From Camelus bactrianus (lineage: Eukaryota; Chordata; Mammalia; Artiodactyla; Camelidae): a DNA stretch of 64,000 nt. Every line of letters starts with the position of its first letter. The first letter of the stretch is position 1. Both the position numbers and the translations under genes were made by a program. The stretch is from the NCBI RefSeq assembly GCF_048773025.1, contig NC_133566.1, forward strand, positions 8,965,501 through 9,029,500, read 5' to 3'. This document shows positions 1-12,497 of this stretch, one piece after another. Under the pieces are notes generated by a model, which did not search any database, had not been told where the DNA came from, and saw only the letters and a program-made list of their open reading frames with translations.

Positions 1-30
1 GGCCCCTGGTGCCTTTGGAAGGAGCCGCAG
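1..30 (+). other. Possible 3' end of an exon cut by the window edge
   Basis: The first 30 bases are GC-rich and end in CCGCAG directly before GTGAGT, a near-perfect mammalian 5' splice site. All three forward frames stay open over these 30 bases, so the frame cannot be chosen; one frame reads GPWCLWKEPQ. The bases after the donor lose the GC richness. The upstream acceptor lies outside the window, so this could equally be a chance donor in non-coding DNA. Whether it belongs to the same gene as the exon at 60108 is unknown. Confidence 0.25.
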
Positions 31-484
31 GTGAGTCACTTGCATATCTATATGAGAGTTGATTCCTATGGCAACAAACAGAATCAGAAGCAGCTCTCAC
101 GCTGTGCAAAAGAACAATGTGAGGATAGCAAACCAAAAAGTGAAAATCAGACAAGATATGGAATTGCAAGGAGACGGTTAAGCTCAGGTTGAGTGGCTAG
201 TGCTGATACCAGTGACAGGGATTGTTTCCATCGAGTGAGAGCGAGCTCTTGCTTTGTTGAAGCATGTGTTTGTGACGCCGTTAAACATTCAGATAATATA
301 CTCCTTCCTGACAAGGAGCTTTCCTCAATGCCAATCGCCGAAGGAAAAAAAACAAAGCACTTCCTTTTGCTTTCTCTCACATCTGGGCATGGGGAAGAAG
401 CTCTCCAACTCACCCCGGAAAGCTCAGCCCCTAGAAGGAGGTTGCAGAGACGGGCCTAGAGGGCCAGGGCACTAGAGCTGTAAT
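31..484. other. Non-coding stretch, no recognised repeat
   Basis: Two overlapping forward frames of 73-88 codons (193-475) and one reverse frame (147-413) lie here. They have no recognisable domain or codon signature and overlap each other, so I treat them as chance ORFs. Intronic if the donor at 31 is real. Confidence 0.4.
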
Positions 485-640
485 GGCCCGTGGAGATGAT
501 TTTGTCCAGCGCTTCACGTTTCTAGTATGGAAACTGAGGCCTGAGAAATGGCTGGCTGAAGGCCCTCAGATGTAAATAGCAGGACCTGCATTAGAACCCA
601 GGTCTCCTGACTCTCCTGCTTGATGACGTGTCCCTTATTT
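485..640 (-). repeat. MIR SINE fragment
   Basis: It reads as the reverse complement of the MIR core: 'tggaaactgaggcctgag' followed by 'agaacccaggtctcctgact'. It is old and diverged, as expected for this pan-mammalian tRNA-derived SINE. Confidence 0.8.
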
Positions 641-1320
641 GGAGTCTGAAATGTCTACTTCAGTACACTCCCGTGCATTGCAGCCATTTTTATTGACACA
701 CTCTTATATTGACAAGGCAACCTAGGCAAGAGTTTCCTTACATACTATTTACTTTTGCAAACCTTTACTTCACAGCATGATTGGGCCTCTTTCCCTCAAA
801 AGAAATAAAGGAAAAGGTCGTTTGCGCCTCTGTATTCCCATGGAATTCTTTGAACAATTGGGATGAAAGTAGTATCTTGTTCTTTTCTCTTTGTTCTAGT
901 TGTTATTACTGAAGTTGACATTGAAAATAGTTAAAACTTCTCTTCAATGTTTTAAGAGAATAAGCAGTATTGATTGTGAGATAAGGTTTCTAAAGCTTTC
1001 CTTTACTAATAATTGTTAGACACAGTCACTGTGTAGTACCTTTTAACTAATACTTGGTAAATTAGGCCATTGACGTTGCCAAACCATAAAGTATTTTCTT
1101 CCAGCTTTGTTAGTCTGTGACGAGCTTAACAAGACCTCTTAGTGCCTGGACATGGCAGGCAGTGAGAGTTCACTTTTCCCCTAATTAGCTCCGTGCCTAT
1201 TTGCAGGGAGCTTTATTTTTTTCTAATATTTCTGGGTATAGTATTTCCTTAATATTGCCAAGGTCTTCATTTGTATCTTATGCCCTGTACACTTGAGGAA
1301 ATGTGGGGTCAAGAAGAGGT

Positions 1321-1549
1321 TAAATATAGTGGTTAAAAACATGGGATTTAAAGTCAGAGTGGAGTTCAAGTCCCAGCTCCTCTATTTTCCTAGTTGTGTG
1401 ACCGTGTGGGAGTCACCCAAACTCCATCCTCAGTTTTCTCATCAATAAGGTGGGGAAAATAATGGTAGCTGCCTCTGAGGATTGACTTGCAGGTGAAATG
1501 AGCTGATGCAGGCAGTCCTTGGCAGAGGCGTGCTCCGTAAGTGTGAGCC
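1321..1549 (+). repeat. MIR SINE, nearly full length
   Basis: Forward MIR running from 'atagtggttaaaaacatggg' through 'gtgtgaccgtgtgggag', 'cagttttctcatcaataagg' and 'gaggattgac' to the 3' region. The tRNA-like head, core and LINE-like tail are all recognisable, which makes it one of the most complete MIRs in the window. Confidence 0.88.
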
Positions 1550-2349
1550 ACTGTTTCCTTGGGGAGCCTGGGAAGCTTATCTCACTTCTCTTCTATGATA
1601 CAGGAAGAAACAGAAAATACGTATTTTGAAGCCGTGAATAATGTTAAATAAAAATACAGAAATGCCCATTGTTAGTGCTGACACACACACCCTCTGTGTT
1701 AAGCCTACTTAAAGTCAATTTCTCCATCAAAAATTCTGTGCTGAGAAACAATTTTTTTCTCTCTCGGCCAAACGCCTTCCCGTTTTCAGTGTAACTGGTG
1801 TGTTTTTATTATTGCTACCTTATTTCCCAATGAGACATTTTTCCTCCAGAGCATATGATGTAATTTATAGCTACTGGTACAGACATTTTTTTCCCATATT
1901 TTGTCAGTTAAGCATATCACAGGATTTAATATGTACAGTCTTATATGGTTCACTGAAGTACCTGGAGGAGAAGAGAAATAATGACAAGGAGAACAAAATA
2001 AGAGGTTCTACTTTCAGCACCAAAGAACTGAGGGTAGAATCCTGTCCTGTTGATTTCATGAGTGAATATTAAATATTATGAGGCTTGTAATGAACATACT
2101 GATAACTTTGGTAAGCATTTCAAAGAACAAATTAATATTGAAATATTTAATATCTAGAACTCAAACTTTTGCACTGAAGCTTGCCAATTCTCTCGTATAG
2201 TTGGGAAGCAGATGGCATATCGTGCTTGTGCGAGGTAAAGTTGCTTATTGCCAAAGCCTGGGTGGTACGCAGGCAAACTCATTTGTGTTGATGATGCTGG
2301 TGTGGTAACGTGGGCAGGTCACAGCATTTCTCGGTTTCGATATAAGTGG
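1550..2349. other. Non-coding stretch, no recognised repeat
   Basis: AT-rich sequence. A 90-codon forward frame (1800-2072) has no recognisable domain and no splice or promoter context, so it is treated as chance. Nothing else is supported here. Confidence 0.4.
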
Positions 2350-2738
2350 GTATGTCTGAATTGTGTTCCGCTAAATTCACACGTTGAAGTCCTAATCCGC
2401 AGTATCTCAGAACGTGGCTGTATTTGGAGACAGGGTCCCTAAGAGGTGATTGAGTTAAAAGGAGGTCATTAGGATGAGCCCTAATCCAATATGACTAGTA
2501 TTTCCCTATAAGAAGAGATTAGGATGCAGACACACATAGAGGGAAGACCATATGAAGACACGGGGAGAAAGCAGCCATCTGCAAGCCAAGGAGAGACACC
2601 TCAAAAGAAATCAGCCCATTTGACACTTTGATCTGGGACTTCCAGCCTACAGAGCTGTGAGGAAATAATACATTTGTGTTGTTTAAGCCGGCTTGTCTGT
2701 GGTATTTTGTTATGAGGGGCCCCTGGACACTAATACAT
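2350..2738 (+). repeat. Solo LTR of the ERVL-MaLR type (MLT1-like)
   Basis: A fossil LTR of about 390 bases in forward orientation, recognised from family landmarks such as 'gaattgtgttccg', 'gtatttggagacagggtcc', 'ataagaagagatta', 'agagctgtgaggaaat' and 'tgttgtttaagcc'. No internal region is attached. Divergence fits an insertion that predates the split of placental orders. The 60-codon frame across its left half is not a gene. Confidence 0.8.
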
Positions 2739-2739
2739 A

Positions 2740-3424
2740 TGCCCAGTCATTGCCTTGATCACCTCAGCTGAGGCGGAGAAGCATAGTAGGTCTGCATTTG
2801 TGCGTCCTTCTGCCTCAGTGACTCGAGAGAGGAGCAAAGCCACCACAGCAGCCACCCAGCCCTGGCTGAATGGCCACCCCACGGGTAACGGGAGCTGGGT
2901 TTTTCAGAGGTCAGGCATGGGGCACCAGAGAACGGTCAGGAGGTCAGAAACCTAGGTGATCAGGGCACAGGCAAAGGAGCCAGGAAGGAGTCAGGAGTCA
3001 GGGCAGACAGAAGGGCCACAGTCTAGGGTTGTGGGAGGACACTAATAAAAGACTCTCCCCCACATTAACTTTGGACCCCATAGGATTATACTCTGATGGA
3101 AAGTAGGAGCCAAAGGTACCCTTCTCCAGGGTTAACAAGAGCAGTGGAAATAAAAAAAGAAAGACTCGTCACTGAGAATTGTGGCCATGGGCCTGTCCTT
3201 ATGTAGAACTGTAGCCTGGATTTGCATTGCCTGGGTTGTCAAAGAAACACCAAGCTGTGAATGTGACTAAAGGTGGTCTTGGACTGGTCATGCCGCCAAG
3301 CACTTGGCAGAAGTGCACACAAATCCTTCTGCAAGAAACTACTTTCATCTTCAACTTAAAAATTTCCCTCAGGTAATTCTTTTATGACAATGAGATGCAC
3401 ACTCCTATCTTAGTTTAAAGAAAA
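2740..3424. other. Non-coding stretch
   Basis: This stretch is moderately GC-rich up to about 3100. A 66-codon forward frame (2755-2955) has no recognisable content. The segment 3180-3424 may be diverged LINE sequence continuous with the next entry, but I cannot confirm that. Confidence 0.35.
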
Positions 3425-3650
3425 ATAGAGAAATACTTGAACAACACATTAAACAAATTGGACCTAACAGACTAGGTATAAACTAACATCTACAGCTATA
3501 GACTGTCTATCCTTTTCATGCATATATGGAATGTTTAAAAAGTTTGACAACACTTTAGGCCAAAAGCAAGTCCAAATCTATTTCAAAGTATTGCAGTCAG
3601 CTCACTCACTGCTGTGAGTAGAAATCAATAGGAAAAATAAAACCAACACA
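3425..3650 (+). repeat. Old L1/HAL1 ORF2 fragment, endonuclease region
   Basis: The segment 'aaacaaattggacctaac', the 'catatatggaatg' motif and 'ggccaaaagcaagtcc' through 'agaaatcaataggaaaaa' match the sense strand of the L1-type ORF2 stretch after the endonuclease domain. It is heavily diverged and short. HAL1, a half-L1 family, is an alternative source. Confidence 0.5.
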
Positions 3651-3825
3651 GCCCCATGTGTATGGCTTTTACATTTTTTCATCACTTAACTTTAATTTAA
3701 AATGTAGACATTAACATATGCACAATTTTTACATTCTTTTGGAATTTCTTCATTTTCCATGGAGTTACAATATGGATACAGTAATGTTTAAAGTGCAGTA
3801 ATCTTTGGTGTATGGCTTTCATTTA

Positions 3826-4623
3826 AAAAATTTTTTTTTATTTTTAGAATTAACACACAGTAAAATGGACTCTTTTGCTGCATAGTTTTATTAAGTTTAT
3901 ACCATTTATAAATTCAAATAAATACCACCACTGTAATCAAAATACAGAATCCTTCTATCACCCTACCTCTACCTCCTGGCAACCACTGATTGCTTTTCCA
4001 TTATTAGTTTTAGGTTTGTCTTTTCAAGAATGTCTTTAAAATGTCATAAAAGTGGGGGAGGGTATAGCTCAGTGGTAGAGCCTGTGCCTAGATGCATGAG
4101 GTCCTGGCTTCCTTCCCCAGTACCTCCACTGACAAAAAAAAAAAAAAAAAAAATGTTGTAAAAGTACATACATGCAAGGCATAACCTTTGGAGATTGTTG
4201 TTTTTTTTTTTTTTCCATTCAGCATGAATCCCTTCAGATCCATCTAAACTGTTGTGTGTATCAATAGTTCTTTCCTCTGTATTGCTGAGTAGTATTCCAT
4301 GGGATATACCACAGTTTTAAAAAATTGTTAACTCATTGAAAGACACCTGGGTTTTGTTTCCAGTTTGGGCTGTTATTAGTAGAGTGACTATAAATATTCA
4401 TATAGAAGTTTTTATTTGGATATACATTTTCATTTCTCTGGGCTAAATACCCATGAATAATACAATTAGTTGTTTAATTACGGTTGTCTGTCTTCTGTAT
4501 GTTAAATTTCACGAGAAACTGTCAAGCTGATTTCTAGAGTGGCTGTAACATTTTAAATTCCCACCAGCAATATCTGAGTGATTCAACTGTTCTGCACCCT
4601 AGCCAGCACTTAGTCTTTTCATC
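3826..4623 (-). repeat. Old L1M 3' portion, antisense
   Basis: The stretch carries the antisense of an L1 3' UTR and ORF2 C-terminus: 'cctggcaaccactgatt', 'gagtagtattccatggg' and 'cccaccagcaatatctgag'. A Vic-1 SINE interrupts it at 4054-4149, so the L1 is the older element. The 3' terminus is near 3826. Confidence 0.8.
4054..4149 (+). repeat. Vic-1 type SINE (camelid tRNA-derived)
   Basis: The head 'ggggagggtatagctcagtg' holds an A box (tagctcagtgg). A degraded B box (ggtcctggcttccttccc) and 'cagtacctcca' follow, then about 20 A. The flanking duplication is aaaatgtcataaaagt (4038-4053) against aaaatgttgtaaaagt (4150-4165), 14 of 16 identical. It is inserted in an old antisense L1. This family is characteristic of Camelidae and is the best host marker here. 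RNA polymerase III transcription is a family property; nothing here shows that this copy is active. Confidence 0.92.
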
Positions 4624-7600
4624 ATGCTTTTAAAAAACATTTTATCTTGAAATAATTTTAAACTAATAAAAGTGGCAAAAATAATACAGAAATTTTTCAT
4701 TTATCCTTCACCCAGCTTCTCCTAATGTTAACATCTCACAAACCATGATACATGTATCAAAATTAAGAAATTAATAGAAGTATGATACCCTTGACTACTG
4801 ACTTTTTAAAAAATTTCACCGTTTTCCCCACTGATGTTCTTTTTCTATTCCGGGATCAAACCCTGGATACCACATTGCATTGAGCTGGTCCTGTCTTTTT
4901 ATTGTCCCTATAATCTGGACACTCCCTCAGTCTTTCCTCATTTTGTGTGACCTTGACAGTTTTGAAGAGTACTAATCAAGTATTTTGTGGAACGTCTCCC
5001 AGTGTGGGTTTGCCTTATGTTTTCTCATGGTCAGACTGGAGTTATAGATTTCTCATCACATCGTATTAGGGGGGACATGATATCAACATGACTTATTTCT
5101 CATCATATTAAACTTGATCACTTATTGCAGGGTGGTCTCTGCCAGATTTCTCCTTTATAAAATTACTAATTTTTCCCTTTCCATACTCCATTCCTTAGAA
5201 GCCAGTCATTCAACCCAGCTCACAAGCAAGAGGAGAGGGATTAAGCTCTACCTCCTGGATGAAGGAGTATCAAAAAATCTGTGGACATATGTTAAAGCCA
5301 CTATAGTAATTAATCAATATTTAGGGGGAGATACTTTGAGAAAGCTATGTAACTATTCTGTTTCTCCTTAAAGTATTGCCCCCTAATGTTGGCATTCACC
5401 AGTGAACCTTACCTGTAGCAATCATTGCTGTGGAGTTCTAATGCGGATTCTCTAGTTCCCTAATTCCTTCTACATTTATTACTGATAATTCTCCTATAAG
5501 AAAGATCTCGCCCTTCTTCCACATGTATTTGTTATTCGATCATTTATTTAGATCAGTATGAACCCATGGATACTTAGTTAACTCTTTGGGTTAGACTCCA
5601 ATGCTATAATTATATAGTTATTTACCTTGCTGCTCAAATTATTCTAGCTTTGGCAATTGAGAACTTTTTCAAGTTGGCTTCTGTGTCCTTCTGACGTGTC
5701 CTCATCCCTTTTCTTGCATTTTCCCTGCCCCATTTTCCCTGTCCCAGCCCTAGAACTGTCATTTCCTCAGGAAGCCCTGGCTCTTTTGATTGGAGAGTGA
5801 TACTTATAAACTATAACGTGGGTGCAGGGTGTGCTCATTCCTACTGGAGTGTCCCTGCTCCTAGGACCCCTCAGCAGACAGAGCTAGGATAGGAGACATA
5901 TATTAATATTCATATATGTGTAAGTGTGTATTAATCCATATATGTACTTATTTCTATATCTATCTATATGTGTATATGTGCATTTGTATATATGTACACG
6001 TATACATACATATATGTATGAGTTCATACTGGTGTCTCTGATTCCAGTCCAGCACCATAGGTTTTATTCTTCTAACTTCCCACCTTGGTTATTTGTAAGT
6101 TCTTTCTCTGACTGTGAGAAACCTGGCTCTCATCATCTATCCACCATCCATTTACTTATTTGTTCAAGCCTAGTGTAGTTTCAGAATGGCCAACCTGTAT
6201 CCTTGTGAGAAACAAATTTACTGACTGGGGCACATAGTTTATATATAGTTTTGTTTGCTTTTCGCCTTACAGCATCAATTCAAAATATTGTTTTCCGAAG
6301 TTACTTAGGTTGGCTACCTTTTCCCCCATTCCTTTCAGCAAGGTTACCTTATACATTTGTAATACAGGTAGATTCATTTGTGATGGTCTGCATTCCATCC
6401 TAGTTTCTCCTGAAATCCTTTTTGATATTTTGAATTTGCATAAAGTAAAGGTCACTCTTTGTGCTGTAGAGTTCTGTGGATTTTGAAAAATGTAGTCGTG
6501 TATCCAGCACCATCGTACCAGAGAGAACAGTCCCAGCGCCCTGCCAGTTCCCTTGTGCAGCTGTTTGTACTCAGTCACTCCTCCCACCCTGACCCCCAAC
6601 AGTCTCTGATGTGTTTTCCACATCTACATTTTTGCCTTTCCAGACTATCATATAAAAGGAATTATACAGCATGTGGTATTTTCTATCTGGCTTTTTTCAC
6701 TTTGCAAAATACATTTATGATTAATCCATGTTGTTATGTGGATTAATGGCTCATTTGTTTTTATCACTGAATAATGTTGCATTGGGTGGATAGACCACAG
6801 TTTGTTTATACATTCATCTACTGAATGATACCTTTTATTTTTGCTTCCAGCTTTTGGCAATTATGAATAAAGTTACTTTAAACATCCACATACAGGTTTT
6901 TGTGTATACGTAGGTGTTCAGTTCACTTGAGTATCTAAGAGTGACATTGTTGGTTATATGGCAAGTATATGTTTAAATGCATAAGAAACTGCCAAACTGT
7001 CTTCCAAAGTGTCTGTAACATTTTATATTCCCAACAGCAATGATTTAGAATTGTTACTCCACATCCTTTCCACATGAATTGTTGTCTTTTTAAAAATTTT
7101 AGCTAAATAGGTGTGTAGTAATTCTCACCAAGGTTTTAATTTGTATCTGCCTAATGGCTGATGAATATCTTTTTATGTGTTTATTTGCTTATATCATCTT
7201 TGATGAAGTTTCAGCTTACGCCTGTTGCCCATTTTTCAGTTGGGTAGTTGTTTTCTTACTATAGAGTTTTGAGCATTCTTTACATATTCTGTATTCAAGT
7301 CATTTGTTGGATATGTGGTTTACAGATATTTTCTCTCAATCTGTCATTTGTCTTTTCACTTTTTTTGACAGTTGTCTTTGACAAAGCAAAAGTTTTTAAT
7401 TTTGACAAAGTCCAATTTATCATTTTTTAACCATGGTTGAGAATTCACCTCCTAGCCCCATGTCATCAAGATTTTCTCCTAAGTTATCTACTAAAAGTTT
7501 TATGTTCTTATGTTATACATCTAAATTTTTATTGGTTTTCAGCTAATCTTATATAAGATATGAGGTTTAGATTGAGTGGTTTTTTTGGGTTTTTTTTTTT

Positions 7601-8118
7601 GCCTGTGGTTGTCCAATTGTTCCAGCACCATTTGTTGAAAAGACTATTCTTCTCCCATTGAATGCTTGTATTCCTTTGATAAAAGTCAGTTGGTCATACT
7701 TGTGTGGGTGTATTTCTGGGTTCTCAGCTCTACTCCATTGGTCTATGTGTTTATTCCTCTGCCAGTAACACACTGTCTTGAGTATTAGCTATCTATATGG
7801 TAAGTCTTAAAATTAGGTAGAATGATTCCTCCACTTTATTCTTCTTTTTCAAAATTGCTTTGGCTATTTTAGTTCCTTAACCTTTCCATATATATTTTAA
7901 AGTCCCCTCGTCTATATCTACGAAATGATCCTGCTGGGATTTTGCTAGGAATTGTGTTAAACCTGTATATGAATCTTTACTATGTAGAGTGTTCTCATTC
8001 AGGAACATAGTGGGTCTCTCCATTCATTTAGGTTTTTTGAGTTCTTTCTGTGGTATTTTTTAGTTTTCAGAATATAGATTCTGTGTATTTTTAATCTGAT
8101 TTATACCTAATTATAAAA
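4624..8118 (-). repeat. Old L1M, long 3' UTR plus ORF2 C-terminal half, antisense
   Basis: About 3.5 kb of antisense L1. The left part (4624 to about 6450) resembles long old-L1 3' UTRs, with 'attttgtgtgaccttgacag' and 'cccctcagcagacagagcta' as landmarks. The right part is ORF2, with 'tggcaattatgaataaagtt', 'tcagttgggtagttg', 'ttgttgaaaagacta' and 'ctactccattggtctatg'. Reading frames are broken throughout. More than one insertion may be merged here, since the 3' UTR and ORF2 parts were not aligned to one subfamily. Frames at 6267-6623, 6459-6746 and 7248-7430 are by-products of this repeat. Confidence 0.8.
5898..6020. repeat. AT-rich (TATATG)-like simple sequence
   Basis: Degenerate alternating TA/TG tract such as 'tatatgtgtatatgtgcatt' lying inside the L1 3' UTR. 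Such tracts are common at this position in old L1 3' ends, so it is part of the element rather than a separate insertion. Confidence 0.7.
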
Positions 8119-8640
8119 ATAGAGCAGGATGTTGGAGGTGGGTGTTAAAATTTCAGGTAGGGTAGTCAAGGTGATGTTTGAGAAAAGACTTGAAAGACAT
8201 GACAGAAGAGTGAAGGTCAGTGAAGATCTAGGAGAGAAGATCAGTCCCAGTAGTGCAGAAGCTTTGGCAGTGCAGAAGCTCTAAGGCGGGAGCGTTCTAG
8301 GCTTGGGGATTCCAAGGAAGCTGGGTGAGCGGGATAGGGCGAGTGAAAGAGGGAGTGGTAGGGCAGGCCGCCACAGAAACAATGGAGGGGCAGGGCTATA
8401 CAGAACCTTCTAGATCAGGCCTTCCAAGAGACTTCTGCTTTGATCTCAAGTGAAACGGTGAGCCCCCAGAGGAATCTGTGCAGAGGAGGGCCATGAGCTG
8501 ACTTTGACATAGAGAAGCCCTCTGGCAGCTGTGTTGAGAATGGACTGTAAGTGATCAAGGATGGAAGAAGCAAAATTAGTTTAGGGGACTCTTGCAGTAA
8601 ACCAGAAGTGGCTGGACTCCGAAGAGGTTGTGCATTCAAC
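8119..8640 (-). repeat. L2 LINE fragment, antisense
   Basis: Reverse-complement L2 landmarks include 'ggtagtcaaggtgatgtttg', 'gagaaaagacttgaaag', 'ctggcagctgtgttgagaat' and 'ttgcagtaaaccagaagtgg'. A short internal duplication (agtgcagaagct twice, 8252-8280) is present. The 75-codon reverse frame here is a remnant inside L2 sequence, not a host gene. Confidence 0.78.
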
Positions 8641-9654
8641 AAATAAGCATTGACTAATGGGGGAGGCTGTAAGAAGTTATCAGTATTGCCACCAAAACTC
8701 AGGCAATGACCTGGTAAGTGACAACAGTGAAACCAAATTTGGAAAGGAAAAGTACATTACAACAGCATGAATAAACCATCCAATTGCAAGTGTTAAAACC
8801 TAATTAGTATTCAGTTTATCACACCTAAGGTGCAGACAGCAGCGTGTGGGAAGCCTAGGGTGCTGTCGGCCCCAGACTCTTTGCTTGGGTTAAGAGCAGA
8901 GTCGCTATTGTCTGCAGTGGGTCTCCACAGAAATATACCTGGCATGTCTGCTTAGCTTTGCAAAATCATAAGGGCTCAGTATGAGAAATTAGGCAGTTGA
9001 TTGGGCTGCAATAGTGCTGCACCATTGGTTTACTCCTTAAGAAAACCACAACTGGAATTAAACAGAGGCAATCCTGTTAATTTGAGAAGAGAAGCAGAAT
9101 TGTACTTAGCTTTGTGTCTGCTACTCAGCTGATGATATGTGGTCCCCAATCACACCTCTAGTTTTTGATGTGTGCATTCATAAATGCTTGTCATGGGGCC
9201 TGATATAATTAAATGGATTTTCAAATGTTTTCCGAGGTACATTGCCCCTCCATCCTCAGAGTGCTATGACCATTATACCGTAGATCCTCATTAGGCAAAA
9301 GCTTACAAATCTTCAGTGACTTCATAAGGATGGATTATAAAATTAAAGCAGGGTTTTTAATGTTGAAACTTATGAGCTGTAATTTTATTAGGGCATATTT
9401 TTCTTCCTCCTACTGCACATATCTGCAAATAGCATATACTCTTTGTATAATCCCAGTACTAGTTATAGACTATTTACTTGTTTTAAAAAGTAATTTAGAC
9501 TGGAATGAATAACTGTACCTTAATGTATATAAAATATGTTGCAGTTATTCCTTTGATTAGTTCATCTTTTTTTTTGGCATGAAATTATCCATAGGTGACT
9601 TAAAACCTAATGGAAGCCTCCTGAAATACTGAAATTATAAATACAGATTCTCAT
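8641..9654. other. Non-coding stretch, no recognised repeat
   Basis: Mostly unique-looking AT-rich sequence without splice-flanked open frames. Cross-mammal conservation would be the useful test here; I see no specific motif. Confidence 0.4.
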
Positions 9655-9900
9655 GCTTGTTATAGAGTCATTGGATAATACCATCTTAGAGGTAGAAAGA
9701 CACTTAACTCTTATCTAGACACATATTTTCCAAAGGAACACATTCTTTCCCCAGCTTCCCTAAGGATTGGGCATCAAGCCTCTGTTCATACATCTTCATC
9801 AATGGGGAGCTCACTACATTTTGGAACAACCCAGTCTTCTATCAAATCTGTCCCACCAGCCTTTCTACTTACTGGTCCCACTGGAATAAATCAGATAGGG
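9655..9900. repeat. Possible ancient CR1/L3-like LINE fragment
   Basis: The phrase 'caatggggagctcactacat' followed by 'aacaacccagtctt' and 'accatcttagaggtagaaag' resembles the 3' part of old mammalian CR1/L3 elements. It is short and diverged, so the family name is tentative. Confidence 0.45.
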
Positions 9901-10315
9901 TGCCCAACCATCTGGAAGCCAACCTGGCTCAGAGTCACACAGGATGCTCTTTGAGTGTGGACAGGAAACCAAATAATGCAAATACACTAAAGTCTTTGGG
10001 TGCCCCTACACAGCCTGCCTCTCCAAGTATAAATCAGCCAGGTGTATTTGCTTGAATGTTCTGAATCCTTGCCTTCCATTCTGTCTCCCCATACTGTAGT
10101 TGACAAATTGCTAGCTGTTTTATTTGATAGTAGTGAAATTAGACAAGTAAATATCCTATTTGATTAATAAGGCGATATAACTGGCCCACAGGTAGTTAGG
10201 GTAAAGTTACCTTAGACTTCTCGGGGGCTGAACTGGATCAATTAATCAACCATTTGATGGTCAGTGACTGACCATCAGGAATAAATGCTACTTTGCATAG
10301 TTTGGGTTCATTTAA

Positions 10316-10556
10316 TAATAGCTGATATTTATTTATTGCTTATTATGTGCAAGATGATGTGTTAAGCATTAAGTTATTTAATTCTCATAACAAGTTTGTT
10401 ATGGGAGTTTCATGATTCACATTTTACAGATGAAAAACTGAATGTTCAGAGAGGTCAAGTGACTTGCCCTGGGTCACACAGCCAGTAAATACCAGACACA
10501 AGATTAAAATATGAATCTGTCTCACTGCAAAAGTTCAATCTGTTGGCCTTTACATA
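10316..10556 (-). repeat. MIR SINE, antisense
   Basis: Reverse MIR: 'ctgatatttatttattgc', then 'cattttacagatgaaaaact', 'gaggtcaagtgacttgccct' and 'gggtcacacagccagtaaat'. It covers most of the element. Confidence 0.85.
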
Positions 10557-12041
10557 ATCTGTAGTGGTGTATGGGGTGCAATACTAGGCTTGCAACATCA
10601 GGCTTAAGGCTTTCATCATGCAAGTCCGTGGAGAGGGTGGAGGTGGAGAGTTCTGCTGGGTAAGTAGCCGAGACGGAGTTAGTTCATTATTAACTATTCT
10701 GCTTTCACTCACTCTCAATGTCATTACCCAGGACCTGCTAGGGCATCATTTCCATTCCCACTTCCCCATTACTGGATCTCATCCTTAACAAAACAACATT
10801 CTCTCTGGATTCCAAAATATGCATCATATGATAGGATAAGCAAACTCACCCCGATGTGTGAACAAGAGATGGCTAGGGCACACCTGACTCAGAATCTTCC
10901 TTCCCCTTCCTGGTCACATGTTCTTACTTAATGGAAGACCTGGATTCAGGCCTCCGTGTTAGGTATCTAACCTTGAACAATGACTGAAATGGTGGGGGGA
11001 TTAGGTCAGGGTGACTGCCCAGCAAGCAGGTGGAGGAGATACATTGGATTAGATATGACCTTGGGAGCCTTCACTGACTGGAGCTCTTCGTAGAGCTAAT
11101 TCTATAGGTGCTTGATCAAAGGCATCAGTTAAGAACTTGGATGTCACATCCACTTTGCATGAGAAGATAACTTCATGTGCAGAGTTTGGGCAGTATTTTC
11201 ATCTGTGGTAAAGTCACTGATCAAGCCACTTAACCAGTTCAGTCAGGTCCTTTGGAATCCCTGCCACAAGAAGTGAATAATAATGAATAAAATGCTAATT
11301 TCTTGCTTACAGTGTAAAAGATAAGGGGTGTGTGTGTGTACTTAAATACATTTCAGATAAGAAGATAACCAGATTACTATCACAGAATTCTAGGGTGTGT
11401 TGGCTGTAAAGTGATATACTAAATATTGCTCTAAAGTAAATATATACTAAATATTACAATTTTCAGTTGTAATGTGTGAAATAGATTAAGTATGTACTTT
11501 TATCAACAGCAGTACAAAATGCAAAGCTTTTGGAAGAACAATAAGAAATATTTGGTGTTAGTGAAGAGAGAACCCTTTAAAGGAAATCATAGGTATAGGG
11601 GACTCTATCTCACCAAAGATCTGTTTCAGAAGGTTAAAGTTTGCTTTTTGCAGTTGATTCCATATGGAGAACTGTCTTCTGGGAATTGTTCTCATGTTGT
11701 TCCAAAGTGAGCAAAGGGGGAAATGTAGAAAGTAGTATTCTAAAGAAGCAGAGCGATATAGAAATGATAAATCAAGCGGAGTAGATGGAATTAGTTTAGC
11801 AGACAACACACTTTAGCTTGACTGTCCAGTCTGCACAGTGGATATCTCTAGATACTTTATTATGACTACACACTATAACATAATTAAAGGTTCACTCTAG
11901 TGTTTTTCAAAAACGATACAGTTACCCATTTGGGGTTTCCATCCAGAATGGATTAGTATTAGAGCTCCATTCTTAAAATAAACAGAAGAGCCAAAATAAT
12001 TTTTGTTCAAAGGACACTAACTTTGTTCCAATGCTATAGTG
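10557..12041. other. Non-coding stretch, no recognised repeat
   Basis: Unique-looking sequence with a short (GT)n run near 11328. The overlapping 72- and 83-codon frames on opposite strands (11492-11809) have no domain content, and neither has splice support. Confidence 0.4.
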
Positions 12042-12497
12042 TCTGTATTAATTTCCTTGGGTTGCCATAACACATCCCTGCAAACTTGCTGGCTTAAAAC
12101 AATATACATGTATTGTCTCACAGTACTAGAGGCTAGAGGTCTGAAATCCAGGTGTTGGCAGGGCCGTGCTCCTCTGAAGCCTTTAGGGGAAGAGGTTTCC
12201 TTCCTCTTGCCAGCAATCCCTGGTGTGCCTTGGCTTGGAAGTGCCTCACTCTGACCTCTACCTCTGTCATCATATGGCCTTTTCCTCTATGTGTCTGTGT
12301 TCCTGTGTCTGCATTTCCACTCCTCTTATAAGAATACCAGTCATTGGATTTAGGGCCCACAGTAATCTAGCATGACCTCGTCTTAACTTGATTACATCTA
12401 CGAAGACCTGATTTCCAAAAAAGTTCATAATTATAGGTACTGTGGATTAGGACTTCAACGTACCTTTTGGGGAGACACAATTCAGTCTACTACAGTG
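12042..12497 (-). repeat. Solo LTR of the ERVL-MaLR type (MLT1-like), antisense
   Basis: A fossil LTR of about 455 bases, recognised in reverse orientation by 'ccttgggttgccataaca', 'gaggctagaggtctgaaatc', 'tcttataagaataccagtca' and 'tggggagacacaattcagt'. It appears full length as a solo LTR and resembles the copies at 2350 and 31470. It is old, of placental-ancestor age by divergence. Confidence 0.82.

Noticed and set aside
4054-4149. tRNA gene, suggested by A and B boxes (also at 25280, 26070 and 30157)
   Set aside because: The tRNA-like head is followed by a SINE body and A-rich tail, with target duplications. No cloverleaf-competent mature tRNA is present.
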